From: Candidatus Altimarinota bacterium | GTDB lineage: Bacteria; Patescibacteriota; Gracilibacteria; CAIRYL01 | Direction of reading: 5' to 3' | DNA: 5,288 nt | Assembly (NCBI GenBank): GCA_027053135.1 | Contig: JALUEA010000028.1 | Location: 1-5,288 of the forward strand | Shown here: positions 1 through 5,288 of the stretch, piece by piece | How positions within the stretch are numbered: position 1 is the stretch's first letter | Layout of the letters: every line of letters starts with the position of its first letter | Notes under the pieces: model-generated | Database searches by the model: none | What the model was told of the DNA's origin: nothing | Seen by the model: the letters and a program-made list of their open reading frames with translations, nothing else | Translations under genes and position numbers: made by a program

Positions 1-24
1 ATATATATGTGGAAAATATGTGAA

Positions 25-1377
25 TTATATTTTGGTATTCGTTTGTATATCAAGTGTTAAAGACTGTTTAGACGGCTTAATAAAAGCATTTTCTTGTATA
101 TTTTTATGAATATAGAGATGTGGATAACTCCAACAATTTTTTCCAATAATAATTCCTGGTGCAAATGATGAATTAATCCCAAATCGAGCGTTTGAACCAC
201 AAAATATCCCGAGTTTATTTTTTCCACTTTTTATACGTGTGTTTTTCACTACAACAGATATTTCTCCACTATCATGGCGTAAATTTCCTGTTTTACAGCC
301 TGCTCCAAAGTTTACATTATTATCCACAACACTATCCCCTATATATGATTGATGCGTAAAAACAGTATTTCTTAGGTAACTTCGTGCTATTTCTGATCCC
401 TGACCAATACAACAATTTGCACCAATATGACTTTCTCGTAGTAAACTATGATTTCCTATTATAGAATTTTTTCCGATATAACATGGTCCTGAAATAACTG
501 CAAAGTCAAAAATTTTTACTCCTTTTTCTATAATAATATTCCCATTTTCTGTATTTAAAACAGCATTTGGTGAAATAAAACAGTCTGTAGGTTTATAAAC
601 AGTATATGTATTTTTTGTGTTTGGTTGTGTTGTAAAAAAGAAGTCTTTCATATCTAAAATATGCCAAGGGTATTTTAATGCTTGCCATTGTCCGTTGTAA
701 GGGATTGATCGTAGAGAGCTATTATTTTGTTGTTCTGAATCGATAAGGTGTTGAATCATCACTTCATATGCATCATCTTTTGTATTGTTTACGGTATGTA
801 ACAGATGAAATATTTTAGATGCATCACGAAACCAGTGTATTACAATATTTATTAAATTTGATGGTTCGTTTCCTTCGCCAGGTTTTTCAATAATTTTTTT
901 TACATTTTCTTCACTATCTATTTCAAGATATCCACCAGGAAAATATCTATCCACCGTTTTTCCACAGAGTTTTCCACAAATATGTGAAGAAGTATCTTTT
1001 TCAAGAAAGTCCTTTAAAAACCAGCTTTCAACCATATCATTAGAGCTAATAATAAGAATACTATCTGTTTTTGGAAAATACTTTTCCACAGATAAAACAC
1101 CTCCTTTCATACCGTTTGACATATTTTCTTGAAGAGTACAAGTGATTTTGTGTTGATATGATGAAAAATATTGATCAATTTCTGATTCTATTATTGTTCT
1201 ATTTTTTTTATTTGTAACAACAAATATATGATGAATATTTTTTTGTTGAAGAATTATTTCGAGTTGATAACGAAAAATTGATTTTCCGAAAAATTCAAAA
1301 AGAAATTTATTGGAAAATGGGAACATTCGAGATGAAGTTCCTGAACACAGAAGCACTACAGATATAGGTTGTTTCAT
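25..1377 (-). CDS. GlmU-like sugar-1-phosphate nucleotidyltransferase with C-terminal left-handed beta-helix domain
   Basis: Predicted cytoplasmic enzyme that joins a sugar-1-phosphate to an NTP, giving an NDP-sugar and pyrophosphate. Numbering is from the ATG at 1377 (450 residues). Residues 1-250 form the nucleotidyltransferase domain: an LCSGTSSRM loop at 10-18, K24 as the following lysine, N113-D114 as the likely metal site, EKP at 164-166, PSNLIN at 172-177 and DAYE at 202-205. The segment GQWQALKYPWHILDM (229-243) closes the domain. Residues 262-430 carry hexapeptide repeats (IGKNSIIGN, IGANCCIGQGSEI, IGDSVVDNNVNFGAGC) and a GlmU-type NFGAG...NLRHD stretch at 355-368. Length and order match bifunctional GlmU (about 455 residues), but substrate and acetyltransferase activity cannot be read from sequence. 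A TTG start at 1389 would add four residues, but it falls at the edge of an inverted repeat, so the ATG is preferred. No Shine-Dalgarno is seen. It is the last gene of the run and could feed peptidoglycan or glycan synthesis (inference). Confidence 0.9.
   Translation of the reverse strand: MKQPISVVLLCSGTSSRMFPFSNKFLFEFFGKSIFRYQLEIILQQKNIHHIFVVTNKKNRTIIESEIDQYFSSYQHKITCTLQENMSNGMKGGVLSVEKYFPKTDSILIISSNDMVESWFLKDFLEKDTSSHICGKLCGKTVDRYFPGGYLEIDSEENVKKIIEKPGEGNEPSNLINIVIHWFRDASKIFHLLHTVNNTKDDAYEVMIQHLIDSEQQNNSSLRSIPYNGQWQALKYPWHILDMKDFFFTTQPNTKNTYTVYKPTDCFISPNAVLNTENGNIIIEKGVKIFDFAVISGPCYIGKNSIIGNHSLLRESHIGANCCIGQGSEIARSYLRNTVFTHQSYIGDSVVDNNVNFGAGCKTGNLRHDSGEISVVVKNTRIKSGKNKLGIFCGSNARFGINSSFAPGIIIGKNCWSYPHLYIHKNIQENAFIKPSKQSLTLDIQTNTKI
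119..127 (-). promoter_or_regulatory. exact DnaA-box sequence TTATCCACA
   Basis: The minus strand reads TTATCCACA, the classical high-affinity DnaA box, inside the 3' part of the GlmU-like gene (codons for SYPH). It belongs to a loose cluster with 320-328 and four TTTTCCACA sites. Whether DnaA binds here is unknown. Confidence 0.35.
320..328 (+). promoter_or_regulatory. exact DnaA-box sequence TTATCCACA
   Basis: The plus strand reads TTATCCACA, opposite the codons for VVDN of the GlmU-like gene. It uses a different codon context and orientation from the site at 119-127, so shared protein sequence does not explain both. Confidence 0.35.
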
Positions 1378-1387
1378 AAAAGAGATC

Positions 1388-1430
1388 AAAAGAAAAAATA
1401 CTATAAAGAGTATATAGTATTTTTTCTTTT
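1388..1430. terminator. perfect 18-bp A/T-rich inverted repeat, probable bidirectional terminator
   Basis: The left arm (1388-1405, AAAAGAAAAAATACTATA) is the exact reverse complement of the right arm (1413-1430), with a 7-base loop AAGAGTA. On either strand the RNA would be an A-tract, a stem and a U-rich 3' arm, as in intrinsic terminators of AT-rich genomes. There are only two G-C pairs, so stability is modest. It sits between the stop of the 330-residue gene and the ATG of the GlmU-like gene, ending 10 bases before that ATG. It may therefore end the upstream transcript or lie in the leader of the GlmU-like gene. Confidence 0.6.
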
Positions 1431-1436
1431 TCGAGT

Positions 1437-1442
1437 ATTATA
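1437..1442 (-). promoter_or_regulatory. TATAAT -10 element, possible promoter of the GlmU-like gene
   Basis: A perfect minus-strand TATAAT lies just after the stop of the 330-residue gene. Transcription would begin near 1430, exactly at the foot of the inverted repeat, so the mRNA would start with the stem-loop. No good -35 is seen at 17 bases; the region is simply A-rich. In DNA this rich in A and T, a chance TATAAT is possible. Confidence 0.3.
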
Positions 1443-1444
1443 CT

Positions 1445-2437
1445 TTATATTTTTATTTGCACATTTTGTCCTACTTTATTATGTAATTCTTTGGCGAGTG
1501 TTTTTACTTGTTCATCGGTAACTCTCGTTGTACCAGGTTTCCATCGTGTTCCAATATTAAGTACGGCTAAATTTTTATCGGGAAAATGGTTTGAACTTGG
1601 CCACACAGAAAGCTCTCCTGGTTCAACATTGGTAAGAGATGAGCACGCAATAAGTTTTTTTTCTGTTATTTCTGGTATAGTACAGTGTCCCGTTTCGAGA
1701 ATTTGTTTGAGGGTAGAAACTTCAACAATAAGTCTTCCATTATTATATTCATCTGAAGGAGCTATTATTGCAGATTGTTTGAGAGGGTATCTATCTTTTA
1801 TAGAATTTATATCTATATCTTCTAGTATTGCATGGGTTTCCAATTCTTTCATTGCAAGTAAAATATGCACGAGAGGTAAATGTTCTGCGGATCGGAATTG
1901 AGACCCTTTTGAGGTATCTTCTATGATTTCCGGTACAGAAATAACTCTTTTTATAAAATCTATATTATGAAAAACTTTTATAAATTCAACAACTTGTAAC
2001 CCGTACACAACATAATCTGCGTAATTTCCTTTTACTTTCACCCAAAAAATAGAATCTTCTTTCCCATCATCAGATTTTTTTTCACTGTTTCGAGGTGCTG
2101 AGTTTAATGCAATAGGTAATCGTTTCTTTTGTTTTATATTCCAAATTTTTTGTAATATCCAATTTGCATTTTGTTTTGATTTATTTGCTAAACAGGTAGT
2201 CCCTGCAAAGGCAACATGGAGAGGAGAGTGTCCTGCAGAAAGTATAAAAGGGTTTTTTACATTTACATTTTGGTATTGTTGACGAATTCTATAGGTAGAA
2301 TCGACTCCCTCAAATTGTCCCGCTCCAACATCTGTAATGTGATCTAATACGGTAGGGACAGTTCGTTTAGAAATTTTTTTATAGAGAGATTGTACATTTT
2401 GTTTGAAACAATGTGTTATTTTGGAAAACGAAGACAT
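1445..2437 (-). CDS. hypothetical protein of unknown function, 330 residues
   Basis: I do not recognise this protein. It has 330 residues, an ATG start and a TAA stop. The N-terminus (1-28) is basic, with no signal peptide or membrane segment, so it is probably cytoplasmic. Visible stretches are a Gly-rich DVGAGQFEGVDSTYR at 36-50, FILSAGHSPLHVAFAG at 64-79 with H70 and H74, a lysine/serine-rich probable loop at 113-128 (RNSEKKSDDGKED nearby), and alternating strand-like and helix-like segments from 129 to the end. The C-terminal part contains NVEPGELSVWPSSNHFPD at 270-287 and a basic, helical tail. There are four cysteines (10, 82, 252, 265) with no CxxC pair. A 136-residue frame on the opposite strand (1491-1901) is judged a shadow. 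The gene lies 100 bases after the wall protein and 67 before the GlmU-like start. An A/T hairpin follows its stop, and a -10-like TACTAT ends 7 bases before its ATG. There is no Shine-Dalgarno. Confidence 0.8.
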   Translation of the reverse strand: MSSFSKITHCFKQNVQSLYKKISKRTVPTVLDHITDVGAGQFEGVDSTYRIRQQYQNVNVKNPFILSAGHSPLHVAFAGTTCLANKSKQNANWILQKIWNIKQKKRLPIALNSAPRNSEKKSDDGKEDSIFWVKVKGNYADYVVYGLQVVEFIKVFHNIDFIKRVISVPEIIEDTSKGSQFRSAEHLPLVHILLAMKELETHAILEDIDINSIKDRYPLKQSAIIAPSDEYNNGRLIVEVSTLKQILETGHCTIPEITEKKLIACSSLTNVEPGELSVWPSSNHFPDKNLAVLNIGTRWKPGTTRVTDEQVKTLAKELHNKVGQNVQIKI

Positions 2438-2444
2438 GAGTGGT

Positions 2445-2450
2445 ATAGTA
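2445..2450 (-). promoter_or_regulatory. -10-like TACTAT, possible leaderless promoter of the 330-residue gene
   Basis: The minus strand reads TACTAT, then seven bases (ACCACTC), then the ATG at 2437. This spacing would start the transcript at or next to the ATG, which fits leaderless translation and the absence of a Shine-Dalgarno. It matches TATAAT at four of six positions, and no -35 is evident upstream, only the A7/T7 palindrome. Another candidate, GATAAT, lies further upstream in the same gap (about 2479-2484). Confidence 0.25.
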
Positions 2451-2467
2451 AAAAAATGTATTTTTTT
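2450..2467. terminator. A7-TGTA-T7 palindrome in the gap, weak terminator candidate
   Basis: Seven A residues, TGTA, then seven T residues make an 18-base palindromic element; the minus strand reads A7-TACA-T7. It lies 70 bases after the stop of the large wall protein and just upstream of the next start. The stem is A-U only, so it is weak as a terminator. It may instead act as a bent or easily melted upstream promoter element. Confidence 0.25.
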
Positions 2468-2537
2468 AAGACGGCTGTATTATCGTATATTTTGTATCAG
2501 AATTAAAGAGAAATATACTGAATTGTGTTGTTTTATT

Positions 2538-5288
2538 TTATTCATTCTGTGGAAGAATATGGTTTTCTTTTTTTCCTTCTGTAAGAAGAATTTCATTTAT
2601 TGATTTGAGTGTTGTAATAGAAAGTATTGTTGCTGTATTGATTGATGGATAGTGTTCTACGAAATGTTGTACTGCTTCAGTAGATTGTTTCCCAAAAACT
2701 CCATCTATAGATCCATTATAGTATCCGAGAAGTTTTAATTGTATTTGGAGTATTCGTTGTTTGAGGTTTTTTATTTTTTCTGGATGTATAGAGTGATTCT
2801 GTTCGAGTTCTTCAATTTTGGTAATTTCGACTTGTATTTTTCCAAAATACACCATTTTGTTTGCACTTGGTGTTATAAAAGAATCGTTTAATGGTGTTTG
2901 TATTGTATTGACAATATCTATTTGAAATGGTTTTTCTTGTATATTTGTTTTTGTGCTTTGTTTTTTATAAAAGGTAACAAGGAGTTGTATATCTGTAAGG
3001 GGTAATTTTTTTCCTTTCATGTATGAAATAGTACTTATTTTTTGCAGTGCTTTTTGTGAGTTTTGTCCAAACACACCATCAATAATTCCATTATAGAGTC
3101 CAAGTTTTTTGAGAAGTTGTTGAATAACTTTTGCAGACTGTTTATTGTGAAGATCTATAAAAAAATGAGGATTTTTATGAGAATATTTTTGGAGTATCTG
3201 GTCGAGTTTTTGAATAATTTCTTTTGCTGAAAGTTTTGTATTTTCAAGGCTTAATTCTTTTTCTTTTTGGAGTAAAAATGCATTTATTGCAGTAGAATTA
3301 TTTTCCTTATTAGGATTGAGAAATTTTTTGAGTCGTTGTATTCCATATCCAATATAATTTGTCATTTGTTTTCGGTGTGTATCTATAATATGAGAAGGTT
3401 TTATATCTAACGTAATTTCAGGTGTTGTATTTCGTAAGGCTTTAAATAAGGTTTGAAAATATTCTGTATTTGGTATGTATATATCATTTCCAAGAGGTTG
3501 TACTTTACTGGCAAGAAACAGTGCTTTTGATTTTGGATTCTGTTCTGATACTTGGAGTTCATGTTCTACATTTTTGAAAAATGTTTCGAGTTTTTCAGTA
3601 TCTGTTGATCCTTCTATATCATCTCTAATAGATGTAAGTATTTCTGTATTTATCAGATCAGCATTTTTACTATGAGATCGTAAAAAAGAAAGAATTGCTT
3701 TTGTCATTTCTATAATTCTTATTTTTCCTTTTTCAGAAGGTCCTACTATTTCATTATTGAACGCTCTAATTTTTTTTGGTAAAAAATTTGGTATAATCCC
3801 ATCTTTTTGTTTTTCTAATTGTTTGGTTTTTGCATCTATTACTTTATACACATCAGATAATTTATTTTTCATAATAAATTCATCAAGAAAATTAACAGTT
3901 ATAGATTGTGCATCTGCAACAGGTGAAGACCAAGAATTTATAATATGGTCATATATTTGTCGTTTTGTAATTTTTTCATTATTTTTTTTCGCATTGTTTA
4001 ATTGCGTTTGTATTGATTGTTGTATATTTTTGATATGATCAATTGCCATAATAGCTCCCGCTTGGGGGTATTTTTCATAAAATGTAACAAGTGTAGATTT
4101 TAATGAATGATACAGTTGTGCATCTTGAGGTGAAAAAGATTTTTTTTTTGAAATATTTGAAAAGCGTGTTTGTAGATCTTGAAAATCATTTTTAAATTCT
4201 TGTTGATCAAAAAGATATGAATGGGAGGTATCGTTTTGTATGTGTTGTATTTGTGTAATAAGGTTTTGTGTTTTGTGTAAAACAAGTGGGAAATTGTATT
4301 CAATATTTTTTATTTCTGGTTTTTTCGTAGGAATTTTTACCTGCCATCGTCCTGCAGATGCATTACTATTAAATTGTGAATACAGAGAATCTATGGTATT
4401 CATAACCTTTCCAGTAAATCCACTTTGGTATTCTTCATGTTCTTTCTTTTTTACAAGATATTTTTTTCCCCAGCCACTTTCACGAAGCCAAATTAAAATA
4501 AGTGCTCTCATTTGTTCTGCATCTCCATTTGTAATGGTATACAATTCATTTTCAGAGAGAGGGTAATGGAATTTATCCTTGAGAATATCCCACGGTATTT
4601 CTGTAAATACCGTTTTTATATTCTGGAGTTTTTTCGTTTCAATAGAATATTTTGTTTTTTGAAGGTTTGTTGCAAGTGTTTGTAAGTGATGTTTGGTAAA
4701 AAATATTTTTGATGGGTAAAGAAAAAACTGAGAAAAAATTTCTTCACCTTTGAGATTTGAATATTTGAGTGATTCATCCATTACGGCATCAAAATACGAG
4801 TTTTTATTAAAGTTTCCTATTTTATGTAAAAATATAAAAAATTCTTTTCGTATAGCAGGTTGAGATAGATTTATAGGAGGAATATGTATACCAAATTCTT
4901 TTGCTTTTTGTAGAAAGGTTTTCATTAAATCATACGTAGAATGTATAGCATTTTTCGTGCTAGGTTTTCCGATTTCTATAAATCCAGAATCTGTTTTTAT
5001 ATGTTCACACTGTGTGGAAAGTTTCTTATCATATTGTGCTATTGCTTTTTCGAGATCGTTTCGTGATAAAAATACTGGAATACGCATATGTGCGTGTACT
5101 TTTGAAATACGAAAAAATTGTGCATAAAACGATCGTACAGAAAAATAAAGCGGTGAATATTTTTTTATAGGAGGTTGAATATTTTGGTTTATAATTGAAT
5201 CCATTTTTGATTCTAAAAACCATCCTTCGAGTTCTTTTTTTTGAGAAAGAGTGCGTATGTTTTGTATTTTTTTATATTTTTTATATTG
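2538..5288 (-). CDS. large peptidoglycan-binding-domain protein, 5' end beyond the window edge
   Basis: Probable cell-wall-associated protein. The first in-frame ATG is at 5204 (888 residues to the TAA), but the 28 codons upstream to 5288 are also open and read as protein (SQKKELEGWFLESK), so the real start is probably outside. Numbering is from the 5204 ATG. The C-terminus has two PG_binding_1-like repeats: LGLYNGIIDGVFGQNSQKAL (701-720) and LGYYNGSIDGVFGKQSTEAV (826-845). Residues 226-292 hold RESGWGKKYL (241-250), resembling the catalytic-Glu segment of GH73-type glucosaminidases, followed by SNASAGRWQVKIP (280-292). The middle (300-680) is mostly predicted helical, rich in Lys, Gln and Asn, with one cysteine in 888 residues. 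No signal peptide appears in frame; export would need the missing N-terminus. Poly-A runs occur in the coding strand, including A10 at 4140-4149. Peptidoglycan binding is a family-based inference; hydrolase activity is tentative. Confidence 0.88.
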   Translation of the reverse strand, partial: QYKKYKKIQNIRTLSQKKELEGWFLESKMDSIINQNIQPPIKKYSPLYFSVRSFYAQFFRISKVHAHMRIPVFLSRNDLEKAIAQYDKKLSTQCEHIKTDSGFIEIGKPSTKNAIHSTYDLMKTFLQKAKEFGIHIPPINLSQPAIRKEFFIFLHKIGNFNKNSYFDAVMDESLKYSNLKGEEIFSQFFLYPSKIFFTKHHLQTLATNLQKTKYSIETKKLQNIKTVFTEIPWDILKDKFHYPLSENELYTITNGDAEQMRALILIWLRESGWGKKYLVKKKEHEEYQSGFTGKVMNTIDSLYSQFNSNASAGRWQVKIPTKKPEIKNIEYNFPLVLHKTQNLITQIQHIQNDTSHSYLFDQQEFKNDFQDLQTRFSNISKKKSFSPQDAQLYHSLKSTLVTFYEKYPQAGAIMAIDHIKNIQQSIQTQLNNAKKNNEKITKRQIYDHIINSWSSPVADAQSITVNFLDEFIMKNKLSDVYKVIDAKTKQLEKQKDGIIPNFLPKKIRAFNNEIVGPSEKGKIRIIEMTKAILSFLRSHSKNADLINTEILTSIRDDIEGSTDTEKLETFFKNVEHELQVSEQNPKSKALFLASKVQPLGNDIYIPNTEYFQTLFKALRNTTPEITLDIKPSHIIDTHRKQMTNYIGYGIQRLKKFLNPNKENNSTAINAFLLQKEKELSLENTKLSAKEIIQKLDQILQKYSHKNPHFFIDLHNKQSAKVIQQLLKKLGLYNGIIDGVFGQNSQKALQKISTISYMKGKKLPLTDIQLLVTFYKKQSTKTNIQEKPFQIDIVNTIQTPLNDSFITPSANKMVYFGKIQVEITKIEELEQNHSIHPEKIKNLKQRILQIQLKLLGYYNGSIDGVFGKQSTEAVQHFVEHYPSINTATILSITTLKSINEILLTEGKKENHILPQNE
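2655..2759 (-). other. second peptidoglycan-binding-like repeat
   Basis: Residues 816-850 of the same protein, close to the C-terminus. It is the better match to the PG_binding_1 consensus: RILQIQLKLLGYYNGSIDG followed by VFGKQSTEAVQHFVEHYP. It resembles the first repeat in protein sequence, but the DNA differs at many positions, so this is an old internal duplication or two separate domain gains, not a recent repeat. Confidence 0.8.
3036..3137 (-). other. first peptidoglycan-binding-like repeat
   Basis: Residues 690-723 of the large wall protein. The order is helix (AKVIQQLLKKLG), turn (YNGIIDGVFG), then helix (QNSQKALQKIS), which is the pattern of PG_binding_1 domains: L..LG.Y.G.iDG.FG..t..Av. 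The motif residues G702, Y704, G706, D709, G710 and G713 are all present. The segment after it, through LPLTDIQLLVTFYKK, probably completes the three-helix fold. Confidence 0.75.
4329..4529 (-). other. possible glycan-hydrolase active-site segment (ESGWG motif)
   Basis: Residues 226-292 of the large wall protein. A hydrophobic helix (AEQMRALILIWL) leads into RESGWGKKYL, with E242 in the position of the catalytic glutamate of lysozyme-fold enzymes. ESGWG is typical of GH73 glucosaminidases. About 40 residues on, SNASAGRWQVKIP recalls the A-x-G-x-x-Q-x-x-P segment of lytic transglycosylases. The usual NNLFGIK of GH73 is not seen. The match is short, so a chance likeness remains possible. Confidence 0.4.

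Noticed and set aside
1100..1700. Local GC skew changing from C-rich to G-rich on the plus strand, as at an origin
   Set aside because: The C-rich plus strand on the left is explained by the many glycine (GGN) codons of the beta-helix protein on the minus strand. One gene is too short a scale to call a replication switch.
1491..1901. 136-codon plus-strand frame opposite the 330-residue gene
   Set aside because: It lies wholly inside the antisense of a longer frame, has no recognisable domain and is most simply a shadow.
2403..2603. 66-codon plus-strand frame spanning the 2438-2537 gap
   Set aside because: It overlaps the ends of both flanking genes, has a low-complexity Phe/Ile/Cys-rich translation and no start signal.
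4100..4303. 67-codon minus-strand frame inside the large gene
   Set aside because: It is out of frame within a clearly coding region and its translation shows no family features.
3475..4566. Three plus-strand frames (3475-3675, 3757-4038, 4240-4566) opposite the large gene
   Set aside because: Their Ser/Phe/Cys-rich translations are typical of the antisense of a Lys/Asn/Gln-rich gene, with no domain or regulatory context.
5003..5019. Imperfect palindrome around TTCACACTGTGTGGAA inside the large gene
   Set aside because: It is short, lies in the coding sequence and has no second copy or nearby promoter.
25..5288. Possible UGA-reassigned genetic code, since all three stops are TAA
   Set aside because: The three long frames contain many GGN Gly and TGG Trp codons and no in-frame TGA over more than 1,600 codons, so reassignment is not supported.

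Overview
The window is about 30% G+C (hand count over sample lines) and nearly fully coding. All three genes lie on the minus strand, so transcription runs from the right edge to the left. All three end in TAA. An 880-plus codon frame without TGA argues for the standard bacterial code rather than a UGA-reassigned one. The style points to Patescibacteria (Candidate Phyla Radiation) or a similar reduced, AT-rich bacterium: an odd GlmU-like fusion, no Shine-Dalgarno sequences, an orphan middle gene and a long lysine/isoleucine-rich cell-wall protein. This placement is an inference.

Layout from right to left. (1) 5288-2538: a large protein with two C-terminal peptidoglycan-binding-like repeats and, near residue 240, an ESGWG motif like the catalytic-Glu motif of some glucosaminidases. 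Its frame stays open to the right edge, so its true start is probably outside the window. (2) 2537-2438: a 100-base gap with an A7/T7 palindrome and a -10-like element just before the next start. (3) 2437-1445: a 330-residue protein I do not recognise. (4) 1444-1378: a short gap almost filled by a perfect 18-bp inverted repeat, with a TATAAT beside it. (5) 1377-25: a nucleotidyltransferase plus left-handed beta-helix protein of the GlmU type, probably making an NDP-sugar such as UDP-GlcNAc. (6) 24-1: the start of the downstream gap.

The outer genes fit a cell-envelope theme: one makes an activated sugar and the other probably binds or cuts peptidoglycan. Nothing in the middle gene itself shows what it does. 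The gaps contain hairpins and -10-like elements, so the three genes may be separately controlled rather than one tight operon.

The most notable non-coding signal is a group of six DnaA-box-like 9-mers in the leftmost 1.1 kb, two of them exact TTATCCACA. No RNA genes, CRISPR arrays, insertion sequences or phage genes were seen. I found no convincing evidence of a new multi-gene system; the best leads are the large wall protein and the orphan gene.
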